The notes under the pieces were generated by a model, which was not told the origin of the DNA, did no database searches, and was given only the letters and a program-made list of their open reading frames with translations. Both the position numbers and the translations under genes were made by a program. Shown in pieces: positions 18,934 to 27,405 of a DNA stretch of 64,000 nucleotides. This DNA comes from an uncultured Lachnospiraceae bacterium (GTDB taxonomy: Bacteria > Bacillota > Clostridia > Lachnospirales > Lachnospiraceae). Location: contig CAJUKA010000013.1 in the NCBI GenBank assembly GCA_910586585.1, positions 16,795 through 80,794 of the forward strand, read 5' to 3'. The number at the start of each line of letters is the position of its first letter. The stretch's first letter is position 1.

Positions 18934-19542
18934 TTAACTAACATAAGAAATTAAGTTTTCTGCAAGTTCCATAGCTAATTGGACTACCATATCCGAATAT
19001 CTTTCTAAAACTGGATTTTGCCTCCCGCACATGACTAAGTCATATTCTTTTTTAAAATAACTATCCTGCCAATAATACTCTGGAATAGATAACGGAAAAT
19101 GTTCTATTGGCAAAGGACAATTGTGGGATACTAAATATTCATAGACCTCTCTACTAGATATTAATACAAGGGCATTTCTATTATAAGCTTTTAAAAATTC
19201 GTCATACTGATCTTCACGTAAATAATAATCGATTATGCATGATATATATTTGTTATTATTATAGACATTATTATTTTGGCGTGCCGTTAAATCAAATCTA
19301 AATATTTTCTTAGTTATATTAGTAGTTAAAAGGTCAAATGTATGTGTTACTGGAAAATGTAATTGTTTACAGGCTTTATTTGTCAAGACTGTCAATATTC
19401 CTTCTGATTTAACGGGTATATTTAATAGATTACCTAAACAATCTTCCCATTCATAGACAATATGGAAATAAAGTTCATGATTACGATTTCTTTTGGATAT
19501 TATATTAATCTGTTTAGATATAGTGCTTTTCTTCTTACACAT
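18934..19542 (-). pseudogene. C-terminally truncated glycosyltransferase
   Basis: 202 codons from ATG 19542 (GGTGGAATT before it). The N-terminal domain looks like a GT-B protein and runs to the interdomain motif YDLVMCGRQNPVLERY, after which full-length relatives continue with a second ~150-residue domain for the sugar nucleotide. Here the frame ends ~20 residues later in unrelated sequence, so the donor-binding half is absent and catalysis is unlikely. It may be a decaying gene. The 190 bp upstream (19543-19734) are AT-rich with no gene. Confidence 0.6.
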
Positions 19543-19734
19543 AATTCCACCTATATTAGCTATTCAAATAGTTTTCTAGTATAACGTTCGCAAATTAACT
19601 GGACTATATTTTTGTCTAAAATGCTGATAAATACAGAATTCTTTAAGTATAGTTAATTGAAAAACGCTGCACTAGTTAACAGATTTGACCCAAAATAGAA
19701 GGATATCAAATATATGAAAAGGATTATTAATCAA

Positions 19735-20799
19735 CTACCATTTTACTTTTCGCCTGCGTCCTTCTACCCAATTTATCATTGCTTCCGAAATAAAACTTAA
19801 CAAAGTCATTTTATGTGATATTAATAGAAACAAGATTTTCCAGCGTATTCTCTTAGTGTTCAAGTATTTTATTACACGAATTGATTCATTAAAATTCCGA
19901 TTATAAATATTTACGTTATAGTAATTTTTAATAAATTCAATATTTTTTCTTTTTGCGCCCATTAAATAGTGAATGGCATCTATATACTGTTTACAAAATA
20001 TTACCTGCCTAATCATAAACAGTACATTTTCATCTGCTTCGATATTTTTAACACTGTTTATAATATCCTGATATGTTTTATCTTGCTTTTGCCCTATGTT
20101 TTCAATATAGCGTATCGAACCCGATTCAGATTTCGTATGAATTCGCCAATAATAACCGATTGCAGGGAGGGTGCTTACGGATTTTGCCAATGACAGGGAT
20201 TCAATTTTTACAAGCAGATCATCCTCATAGTTAACATAATTCCTAAAACATATTTTATTTTTTTCCCAAAATATACGTCTAAAAACGCATACCCATATTT
20301 GCGGGTCGTGTCGCACTTTTTTGTATTTTATTGGCGCATCAAACGACTCAAAAATAATAGGATATATAAGGTTACCTTTAATTTCGCTGCCAATATATAA
20401 GGCGTTATCCTGAATATCAAATGGATATTTTTCATTTTTGATAAGTTTGCCAGAGGAACAAATACATATATCACTTGCATCTTGTTCTAACCTGTCTATC
20501 ATACTGGAATACATATCAGGCTCAACGATATCATCTTGATCCGCAAAACACAAATATTCTCCAGTAGCTTTGCCAGCGCCATAGTTTCTTGCAGAAGCAA
20601 CACCGCCATTTTCCTTGGAGTATACGGATATGCGGCTGTCTTCTTTTTGAATCTTGTATGCTATGTCCAAACTTTTATCTGAGGAACCATCATCTACAAT
20701 AATAATTTCCAAGTCTCTATATTTTGCATTTCTTATGTGACTCAGTGTTGTAATTAAATATCTTTCATTGTTATAAACAGGAATAATGACGCTTAACAT
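19735..20799 (-). CDS. Family 2 glycosyltransferase
   Basis: 355 codons including the stop. GT-A fold: LSVIIPVYNNERYLI at the N-terminus, IIIVDDGSSDKS for the nucleotide, NGGVASARNYG, and the metal-binding FADQDDIVEPDMY. C-terminal ~130 residues are helical with a basic tail, as in membrane-associated GT2 enzymes. I start at ATG 20799 because GGAGG lies 6 nt upstream; an ATG eight codons earlier has no such site. It probably adds one sugar to a lipid-linked intermediate on the cytoplasmic face. It follows the GT4 gene after 33 bp. Confidence 0.88.
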   Translation of the reverse strand: MLSVIIPVYNNERYLITTLSHIRNAKYRDLEIIIVDDGSSDKSLDIAYKIQKEDSRISVYSKENGGVASARNYGAGKATGEYLCFADQDDIVEPDMYSSMIDRLEQDASDICICSSGKLIKNEKYPFDIQDNALYIGSEIKGNLIYPIIFESFDAPIKYKKVRHDPQIWVCVFRRIFWEKNKICFRNYVNYEDDLLVKIESLSLAKSVSTLPAIGYYWRIHTKSESGSIRYIENIGQKQDKTYQDIINSVKNIEADENVLFMIRQVIFCKQYIDAIHYLMGAKRKNIEFIKNYYNVNIYNRNFNESIRVIKYLNTKRIRWKILFLLISHKMTLLSFISEAMINWVEGRRRKVKW

Positions 20800-20832
20800 A
20801 AGTATCCTCCGCTTTTTGAACACTAGAACAAA

Positions 20833-21891
20833 TCAGAAAATGTCTTTATACATCGATTTCATATTATTAAGTCCAAATCCTGCGGCTTCTAACATTTCTG
20901 AATAATCCTGTTTGTTTGGAGAACTGATTGACAGTTGAGTTACGTATTCAGCCCATTCTTCCGGAGAACGTTCCAAACTCATAAAATGAACTAGTGGTGT
21001 AATCTTGATATCTTTAGAAATAACATCTGACAATAAACAGCATGTTCCAGAAGCTTGTGCTTCAATCCCCACAAAAGGCAGTCCTTCGTATAGAGATGGC
21101 AACAAAAATAAATCAAATGCTTGATATAGTTTATTTACCTCATCCGAATTTCCTATAAACAAGATATTTTGATCAATCCTTAATTCAGTGGCACTTTTTT
21201 GAATATCCTCCATAAGTTCACCTGTTCCGACCAGCATAAGTATTGCATTCGGTATTTTTCTCAGGACTGATTCAAAAATCTTAATAATAAATTTGTGATT
21301 TTTCCTTTCACTGAATTGCCCAACATGTCCAATTACGTAATGACCGTCAAGTCCATAGGTTGCCCGTATTTCTTGCCTTATATCGTATTGATACCTGTAT
21401 TCATCAATATCAATACTGTTATTGATTATTGTTGCCTGATCAGAATCATACATATAGATTGATGCTTCTTTTGAACACGCAAAACGTTTAATACATACCT
21501 TATTTATAATTATTCTGCACAAGAATTGTAATAATTTTCGATTGCCGTGAGAATTATGACTATGGTACATAATTAATACATTTTCGCGGTTCCATATTGG
21601 AAATGTATAAAAAATAGTACTTCCATGATTTGCATGACAATACACTATATCATAGCTATGTTCTCTATAAAACTTTTTCATGAAATTCACAAATCTAATT
21701 GGATGTGCTATATAATAAGGTAGGTGGTAAATGTCACCAATATAAGGAGTAATGATGTTAGTCATAGCATCATCACTCCATCTGAAAAAGGCAATATCAA
21801 TCTCATTTTCTTTAAAATTCTTAACAAAATTAAGGATATAGCGTTCTGTGCCTCCCATAAGCAACGTTGATGTTACCAATAAGATTTTCAT
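20833..21891 (-). CDS. Family 4 glycosyltransferase
   Basis: 352 residues, GT-B fold. The N-terminus KILLVTSTLLMGGTERYIL is the acceptor-domain loop. VIGHVGQFSERKNHKFII and ILMLVGTGELMED are the nucleotide-domain motifs, and LLPSLYEGLPFVGIEAQASG contains the E-x7-E pattern of retaining GT4 enzymes such as EpsF-like exopolysaccharide transferases. TAGGAG sits 6 nt before ATG. It is inside the left glycan set, between two GT2 genes. Donor and linkage are not predictable. Confidence 0.9.
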   Translation of the reverse strand: MKILLVTSTLLMGGTERYILNFVKNFKENEIDIAFFRWSDDAMTNIITPYIGDIYHLPYYIAHPIRFVNFMKKFYREHSYDIVYCHANHGSTIFYTFPIWNRENVLIMYHSHNSHGNRKLLQFLCRIIINKVCIKRFACSKEASIYMYDSDQATIINNSIDIDEYRYQYDIRQEIRATYGLDGHYVIGHVGQFSERKNHKFIIKIFESVLRKIPNAILMLVGTGELMEDIQKSATELRIDQNILFIGNSDEVNKLYQAFDLFLLPSLYEGLPFVGIEAQASGTCCLLSDVISKDIKITPLVHFMSLERSPEEWAEYVTQLSISSPNKQDYSEMLEAAGFGLNNMKSMYKDIF

Positions 21892-21983
21892 TAATATCTC
21901 CTATATTTCATTTCAGTACCATCAGAAACTTTCAATGCATTATTCCATAGTTTCTTTACTAATATTTGTTTGCTGAATGCATT

Positions 21984-22970
21984 TTATTGCTGATTGATAT
22001 GTGTATAACATATTCCCAAAATGTTCAGGAAATGCTTACCGCCATATGTACTAAGTGCCATAACTTTGTGGGACACTTTTGCATCAGCATCAGTAATTAC
22101 TTTTTTTCTGTACCGCACTATTTCTTTCCAAATTATATCTAGATAAGAATGATAGTTACGCTCTAATGGCAATTCTCTGAATGTCTGAATCGCTGCAAGA
22201 AAACATCTATCATTAGCAGCCTTAATTAAATCTGGATGGTTTTTCTTAATAAATGAACGAATTTCCTCTGCAATCTCTATTCGATGCATTTTCTTTGAAT
22301 TAAATTTTTCTCCCATTATACTGTCTTCACGTTGTACGTAATAATATTTCTGCTGATTACTTATAACAATTCTGGACGATAAATCCAAAAGTTGGCAAAT
22401 AATTGCCATGTCCTCATGATACTTCCCAACCGGATATTGTAGCGAATGAAACAATTCACACTTATACATTTTACAATGAGCACTCGCAGTAAACTTTTTC
22501 TGATATAAATAATATTTGATAGCATCCTTGCCATTTAATACTTCTGTCATTATTGGTACAGCATCAAGCTTATCTTTATCAGAGTATATCTTTTTTAGCT
22601 GACACATTGAGATATCAGCATGATTATGTTGCAAAAGGTTATACAAATATTCAACATAATCCTCTGTAACATAATCATCCGAATCGACACATGTTATATA
22701 TGTACCTGTCAGAATATCAATCGCCGCATTTCTTGCGCTTGATAATCCTCCATTTTCTTTATGAATTACCTTAATTCTCATATCCTTCAGAGCATATCTA
22801 TCACATGTTTCTCCAGAACCATCAATAGAACCATCATCAACCAATAAAATCTCTAAGTTGTGGTATGTTTGACTTATAATTGATTCTAAACAGCGCTCAA
22901 GATATTGGTTAACATTATAGACAGGAACAATCACGCTAATTAATGGAAATCCATTTATACCTTTTTCCAT
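21984..22970 (-). CDS. Family 2 glycosyltransferase
   Basis: 328 residues. PLISVIVPVYNVNQYLERCL, LLVDDGSIDGSGE, NGGLSSARNAAID and CVDSDDYVTEDYVEYL give a complete GT-A catalytic domain; the last ~100 residues are helical. An HEDMAI segment in the middle is the acceptor-side acidic motif usual in this family. GGGG lies 7 nt before ATG. It is separated by 24 bp from the next upstream GT2 and by ~90 bp from the GT4 gene, consistent with one operon. The sugar is unknown. Confidence 0.88.
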   Translation of the reverse strand: MEKGINGFPLISVIVPVYNVNQYLERCLESIISQTYHNLEILLVDDGSIDGSGETCDRYALKDMRIKVIHKENGGLSSARNAAIDILTGTYITCVDSDDYVTEDYVEYLYNLLQHNHADISMCQLKKIYSDKDKLDAVPIMTEVLNGKDAIKYYLYQKKFTASAHCKMYKCELFHSLQYPVGKYHEDMAIICQLLDLSSRIVISNQQKYYYVQREDSIMGEKFNSKKMHRIEIAEEIRSFIKKNHPDLIKAANDRCFLAAIQTFRELPLERNYHSYLDIIWKEIVRYRKKVITDADAKVSHKVMALSTYGGKHFLNILGICYTHINQQ

Positions 22971-22994
22971 ATATGTACCCCGAACTTAAATAAA

Positions 22995-23996
22995 TTACAA
23001 AAAATATGCAACTGGTTTTAATAGTTTTGTTTTGCACAATAATGCAAATACCTTAACGCCAAGGCGCTGCTGAAGCTGCAACTCCTTGTATTTAAATAAT
23101 CTGGCGTATTTATTACGCACTGCATTTGGAAAATTATAGTTGACAATGTCTTCAAAAGCAGAGGCAATGTGCACAATACTATTCTTATCCTTTTTTTGAA
23201 TTGTATTGCTTAAATATTCACGTTTCCGGTTACGTACAAACAAAAAATATGTAAAAAAACTGAGCACGGTAAATTCAAATAGAGGCTTATCTATTTCCTG
23301 AAACGTACAATTTGTTATTTTTGCAATACACTCACTCCATTCCTGCAATGGTAGTTTGTCTGCTTCTATTGCTTTGCTGGTTATGCTGCCCTCATGCACT
23401 ACCTGATAGTATCCCTCATAGTCAATAAAATAGCATTTATCAGTTAAAAACATGCACTGCAGGTTAAATGAATTATCCTCATAAGTTTTTCCTTCCGGAA
23501 AGTTTATATTCCATTTATTCAAGTAATCCAGACGGTATAACTTTCCAGAAATATTAAGCCTTCTGGTAAGGCATTTTTTATTTGTCGGATGATAACTAAT
23601 TTTATTTAACACTTGTCCATCTTCCGTAATTTTATATTGTCCACTGCACACCATATCCGCATTATTCTTTTCTGCCATGTTCATTAAGATCTCTAAATAA
23701 TTACAATCAAGGTAGTCGTCACTATCTAAAAAAGTCACATACTTTGTTTTGGCTCTTTTAATTCCATAATTTCGTGCATTTGATAAACCGCCATTAGGTT
23801 TTGTATATAGACAAATAATTTCGGAATACTCTTTTATGTAATCCTTAACAATATTTTCTGTATTGTCAATACTGCCATCGTTCACAACTAAAATGCAAAA
23901 ATGTTTGTATTTTTGCACTAAAACAGATTCGATACACTTTCGAATATATTTTTCAGCATTATAAGCTGGAATAATTACAGTTACATTATTTTCCAT
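22995..23996 (-). CDS. Family 2 glycosyltransferase, first gene of left glycan set
   Basis: 333 residues from ATG 23996. VTVIIPAYNAEKYIRKCIES, VVNDGSIDNTE, NGGLSNARNYG, TFLDSDDYLDCNYL and TYEDNSFNLQ are all present. The only ribosome site is GGGAG seven bases upstream, which is the 3' arm of the hairpin shared with the other two glycan sets. An upstream ATG 15 codons earlier lies inside that hairpin and is rejected. Translation is therefore probably limited by the hairpin. The nuclease-cassette gene upstream reads in the same direction. Confidence 0.85.
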   Translation of the reverse strand: MENNVTVIIPAYNAEKYIRKCIESVLVQKYKHFCILVVNDGSIDNTENIVKDYIKEYSEIICLYTKPNGGLSNARNYGIKRAKTKYVTFLDSDDYLDCNYLEILMNMAEKNNADMVCSGQYKITEDGQVLNKISYHPTNKKCLTRRLNISGKLYRLDYLNKWNINFPEGKTYEDNSFNLQCMFLTDKCYFIDYEGYYQVVHEGSITSKAIEADKLPLQEWSECIAKITNCTFQEIDKPLFEFTVLSFFTYFLFVRNRKREYLSNTIQKKDKNSIVHIASAFEDIVNYNFPNAVRNKYARLFKYKELQLQQRLGVKVFALLCKTKLLKPVAYFL

Positions 23997-24000
23997 GAAA

Positions 24001-24060
24001 AAACTCCCAACATAAAGTCCGCTGTCTTCTGACAACTGCATACTTTACGTTGGGAGTTTT
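24001..24060 (-). promoter_or_regulatory. Terminator-like hairpin covering the GT2 ribosome site
   Basis: ACTTTACGTTGGGAG and its near-complement CTCCCAACATAAAGT form a ~17-bp stem around ~23 nt. On the minus strand the 3' arm holds GGGAG followed by a T-run and the GT2 ATG, so the hairpin can act as a terminator and as a ribosome-site mask. The 5' arm is the cassette's end repeat. Confidence 0.7.
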
Positions 24061-24094
24061 CCCTGTTTTTACTTAACGCTTCTATTTACTTACA

Positions 24095-25816
24095 TTATCC
24101 AATCAGACATTCCTTCCCCTCAAATGCAAACCCATATTTTCTGATGCGTTGGGGACTGATGCCTTTTGCTTCCAGCATAGCGCTGTAGTGCTTTTCTTCA
24201 ATCTGACGCAGCGCAGTTTCAACAGTGTCCGCCAGTGCTTTTTCATCATCAGGGTCATGAACCTTAAACTCTATGATGATGGCATCATCCGTTTCATTCA
24301 ATGGTTCCAGCATTACATCATAACGCCCAAAGCCGCTTTCACGGTTCGAGGTGATAAAATACCTGTCCGCGAGCTCTACCATAAGACCCAATACAAATCC
24401 ATGATAAAACCGTTCCGGTTCCGTATATGCAGAGGGTTTATTTCCTGTGTCAAAGCTGCTGAATGTGGCGAGTGCGACACGATTCATATAACGGTTCATT
24501 GCCTTTTTATCATTGATAAGGAGCGCCTTGATAAAATCGTTGTAGGCCATTTTTGCAGCGCCTCCAAACCACCCCTTTATCATTTTTCTGAACATTTTTC
24601 TCACTTCAAAGTTTGTAAGTGAAAGCGTATACTGGATATCGCCTTCTGCTACGGGGTCTGCCGTGCTTCCGCATTTGATGTGTTCGAAATTTACTACTTT
24701 CAAATACCCCGCTGCCAGGAGCAGGCTCCAGACTGCTCCTGTGTCATTTTCAAGCTGGCTGAACACTATTTGTTCGTCCAATATTGTCTGGAAACTATCA
24801 CCCTTTATAAGCTTCTCCATTGTCTGTTTAATGTCTGAATCCCCTTTTTGTATCAGTGAATTTACAAGGCCGTTCCCACTGGTGTCAGACCAATAGGTGC
24901 TGTATTCGCCGTTTTTCTTAATAAAGGATGCAATTGACCACGGATTATAAATGTCCGTATATCTGCCAAACGTAAACCCGTCATACCATTTCTTGATATT
25001 CTGCTTTTCGCTGCCAAGCCCTGTTTCGTCAAGTGCCCTAAACACTTCATCCTCCATAAAGCCAAAGGATGTGGCATATTCCTGGGAAGTCGTCGTTACC
25101 ACATCAAGGTTATTCAGGTCAGAAAAAATACTTTCCTTCGAAATCCTTGTAATGCCTGTGATGATGCCGCGGTATATGTGATTGTTGGTCTTGAAGGTAG
25201 CGTTAAAAAATCCCCTGAAAAATTCAACAGCTTCATCCCAGTAACCCGAAAGCCATGCCTCCTGCATCGGGGTATCATATTCATCCAGCAAGATGATTAC
25301 ATCCTTATCGTAATAGCGCTGCAAAAAACCGATCAGGGAATTGACTGCCCCAGCAGCTATTTCGCCGCGCATCCCGGGGAAGACCGTTTCAAAGTATTTC
25401 TTCTCGTTCGGACTTAATTGTTCCCCCCTCAGAAGATAATTATGCTGTTCATACAGCTTCGCAATCACTTCCGTTATTTTGTATTCCATTTTCGAATAAT
25501 CTGTCGCCTTAATACTGGCAAAGCTCAAAAATATCACGGGGAACGTTCCCTGCATCTGCCGGTATCCTGCCTCATTCCATATGGAGAGTCCCTCAAACAG
25601 GTCGCCGCGGCCTTTGTATTCATTTGAGAAAAAACATTCAATCATACTCAAATTAAGTGTTTTCCCAAATCTTCTTGGACGTGTGATCAGCGTAACATCT
25701 GATCCAGTTTCCCACCATTCCTTTATCAGTCCAGTCTTATCTATATAGAACGATTGTTGTTCTCTTATCCTGTCAAATCTCTGCACTCCAATGTTTACAT
25801 TTGGTTTATTGTCCAT
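24095..25816 (-). CDS. AAA-ATPase_like / PD-(D/E)XK nuclease-like protein
   Basis: 573 residues. The N-terminal half is the AAA-ATPase_like domain: a Walker A-like RPRRFGKT and Walker B VIILLDEYDTP. The C-terminal part has the PDDEXK_9 (former DUF1703) core, with Asp in GFGRYDVMLEPL and IIIEFKVHD giving the E-x-K. The family is abundant in gut Clostridia and Bacteroidetes; its role is unknown, with defence or DNA processing suggested. ATG 25816 has GGGAGGTGTGTC before it; the longer ORF starts inside the promoter. A close paralogue lies at 55164. GC content is higher than in the glycosyltransferases nearby. Confidence 0.85.
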   Translation of the reverse strand: MDNKPNVNIGVQRFDRIREQQSFYIDKTGLIKEWWETGSDVTLITRPRRFGKTLNLSMIECFFSNEYKGRGDLFEGLSIWNEAGYRQMQGTFPVIFLSFASIKATDYSKMEYKITEVIAKLYEQHNYLLRGEQLSPNEKKYFETVFPGMRGEIAAGAVNSLIGFLQRYYDKDVIILLDEYDTPMQEAWLSGYWDEAVEFFRGFFNATFKTNNHIYRGIITGITRISKESIFSDLNNLDVVTTTSQEYATSFGFMEDEVFRALDETGLGSEKQNIKKWYDGFTFGRYTDIYNPWSIASFIKKNGEYSTYWSDTSGNGLVNSLIQKGDSDIKQTMEKLIKGDSFQTILDEQIVFSQLENDTGAVWSLLLAAGYLKVVNFEHIKCGSTADPVAEGDIQYTLSLTNFEVRKMFRKMIKGWFGGAAKMAYNDFIKALLINDKKAMNRYMNRVALATFSSFDTGNKPSAYTEPERFYHGFVLGLMVELADRYFITSNRESGFGRYDVMLEPLNETDDAIIIEFKVHDPDDEKALADTVETALRQIEEKHYSAMLEAKGISPQRIRKYGFAFEGKECLIG

Positions 25817-25840
25817 GACACACCTCCCAGTATTAACTGT

Positions 25841-25869
25841 ATTATATCCGTTTGGTGTATAAAACACAA
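25841..25869 (-). promoter_or_regulatory. Promoter of the cassette B nuclease gene
   Basis: TTGTGT and TATAAT with 17-nt spacing on the minus strand, ~25 nt upstream of the start codon and 6 bp inside the cassette end repeat. The same promoter is kept in cassette C. Confidence 0.7.
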
Positions 25870-25924
25870 TATTTTCCTACTGTAAAGTATGCAATTGTCA
25901 AGGTCCATATTATTTATAGCTTCT

Positions 25925-25945
25925 CATAGATTGCGCCCTTCTACG
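25925..25945. repeat. GC-loop hairpin repeat, copy 1
   Basis: CATAGA-TTGCGCCCT-TCTACG is an imperfect inverted repeat just outside cassette B. The two other copies at 27356 and 57010 are perfect. It marks the outer side of each nuclease cassette. Confidence 0.6.
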
Positions 25946-25988
25946 AAAAAATGGGTCGGATGAAATTTACAAAAGAAACAAAAAAGCG

Positions 25989-26034
25989 GTATCCAATTTT
26001 CAGTTTCAAATTATTGGAAAACCGCTTTTATATT
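25989..26034 (-). terminator. Terminator of the tyrosine recombinase gene
   Basis: On the minus strand AAGCGGT and ACCGCTT form the outer stem and CCAAT/ATTGG the inner stem, followed by TTTTTTG, starting 15 nt past the recombinase stop. Confidence 0.75.
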
Positions 26035-26048
26035 TAAATAAATATCAT

Positions 26049-27068
26049 TTAATACTCTATTGCTTCAATTTGTTTTAGTTTTTGCTCCATAGAACTATGT
26101 ACATAGTAACTTAATGTTATATTAACACTAGAATGTCCTAATATTTCGCTCAGCGTCTTTATATCCATGCCAGATTGTATACAGGTGCTTGCAAAAGTAT
26201 GGCGCAAAGAGTGAAAACATAAGGGTTCAATACCTGCATCTATCTGAATTTGCTTAAAATAATATTGCATATTGCGGGGTTCAATAGCTTTGTCAGCTTT
26301 ACCACTTAATAAAAAATCTTTTTTTGTGTATAATGGTTGTATCGCATAAAGTTTCTCAAGAATGATAGATTTTATTGGAATAACTCTCACAGATTTTTCG
26401 GTTTTTGGCGTTCCCAAAACAATTGTAGTTTTCTTGTCATAATTTTCTTTTTTTATGCGTTGTAAAGAACTGTTGATAAACAATACGCTACGTTTTAAAT
26501 TAATATCTTCCCATCGTAAGGCACATAACTCACTTATCCTAATTCCAGTATATATGCACAAAAGTACTCCTAGACATCTCAAGTCTGAATTGTTAAGATT
26601 ATACCTTTCCCATGCTGTTGTAATAAGAGCATTAATATCTGCTGTACTATAAAACCGATTTTTAGCTTGCTGCTTATGTGTAACTCTAAATTTTCCAATA
26701 TTTATAATTATATTGTACTTTGTTTCTGCATAGCTAAGTATGGATTTTATCAAAATTAACATATCATTAATCGTACTATTTGATAGTCCCCCTTCATTAT
26801 CTATCCTCCCAGATTTAGACATATCATCAATAAACTCTTTAATCCTTTCATTATTAATTTGTTGAATTGCCAATCCTCCAATTTGAGGAATAATATGTCT
26901 TTCTAACAAAAAGGTGTACCTATTAATGCTGGTCGGTTTCAGCATAGTTGATTGTTCAGCAATCCAGGATAAGGCTACTTCTTTAAAAGTCTCTTTCAAG
27001 TCTAAAATATCATTAGGTTCTCCTAATCCGTTTGAATAGTTCTTTCCTGCATAAGTTTTGATTTTCAT
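26049..27068 (-). CDS. Tyrosine recombinase (phage-integrase family)
   Basis: 339 residues. An N-terminal SAM-like DNA-binding domain (about 28-110) is followed by a catalytic domain with the full set: R177 in TGIRISELCALRW, K222 in TPKTEKS, H286 and R289 in FHSLRHTF, H312 in LGHSS, and the nucleophile Y322 in YYVHSS. It resembles integrases of conjugative or prophage elements, but no other element genes are present. It lies alone between two nuclease cassettes and is flanked by inverted hairpin repeats at 25925 and 27356, so an invertase role is possible. Start: ATG 27068; no strong ribosome site (AGGAGG lies in the nearby AT-rich leader, about 14 nt away). Confidence 0.9.
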   Translation of the reverse strand: MKIKTYAGKNYSNGLGEPNDILDLKETFKEVALSWIAEQSTMLKPTSINRYTFLLERHIIPQIGGLAIQQINNERIKEFIDDMSKSGRIDNEGGLSNSTINDMLILIKSILSYAETKYNIIINIGKFRVTHKQQAKNRFYSTADINALITTAWERYNLNNSDLRCLGVLLCIYTGIRISELCALRWEDINLKRSVLFINSSLQRIKKENYDKKTTIVLGTPKTEKSVRVIPIKSIILEKLYAIQPLYTKKDFLLSGKADKAIEPRNMQYYFKQIQIDAGIEPLCFHSLRHTFASTCIQSGMDIKTLSEILGHSSVNITLSYYVHSSMEQKLKQIEAIEY

Positions 27069-27312
27069 CTTAATCAGTTTCCTCCTAAGTATATTAATGG
27101 TAATTAACGAATTTATCTTATAATAAATACTTTGGAATGGTATATTGTATGTTGAATAATAAATGATTAGTTTAAAAGAATTGCGCTTGGATTAAATTAG
27201 TACATACTCTTCTTTTTCATGATTTCTTTTGAAAACACAAGGTAATATCTGTTTTATTCTATTAGTTTTTACCAAATAAACAGATTTATTTGCTTCATAC
27301 AAAAATTGGCTA

Positions 27313-27342
27313 TTGAAAAATTAGCAAATATGTGGTTATAAT
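27313..27342 (+). promoter_or_regulatory. Promoter reading into cassette A
   Basis: TTGAAA and TATAAT with 18-nt spacing. Transcription would begin near 27350, pass the GC-loop hairpin and enter the Rpn gene. The rest of 27069-27312 is AT-rich and shows no gene. Confidence 0.55.
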
Positions 27343-27355
27343 AAGAAGTAAATAA

Positions 27356-27386
27356 TTTTTCGTAGAAGGGCGCAATCTACGAAAAA
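27356..27386. repeat. GC-loop hairpin repeat, copy 2
   Basis: TTTTTCGTAGA and TCTACGAAAAA are perfect 11-bp arms around AGGGCGCAA. The block from here to 27434 is repeated in inverted orientation at 56960-57038, almost base for base. Confidence 0.85.
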
Positions 27387-27405
27387 TTTTGCAAGGCGCA
27401 GGACA

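Larger units (their letters stand above)
24029..25901 (-). mobile_element. Cassette B: inverted-repeat-bounded PD-(D/E)XK gene
   Basis: The ~1.87-kb stretch is bounded by inverted copies of a ~27-bp repeat (25875-25901 and 24029-24055), core TTGACAATTGCATACTTTAC, with a few changes at the left end. It contains a single gene with its promoter just inside the right repeat. The same arrangement occurs at 27406-28580 and 55120-56988. I see no clear target-site duplication, so mobility is inferred from the repeat structure only. Confidence 0.6.

Noticed and set aside
25817..25867. Longer N-terminus for the cassette B nuclease
   Set aside because: The extra codons overlap the -10 region, and the internal ATG has a strong GGGAGG site; the same holds for the cassette C gene.
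26049..27068. Prophage or conjugative-element call from the integrase
   Set aside because: No capsid, excision, relaxase or type IV secretion genes occur on either side.
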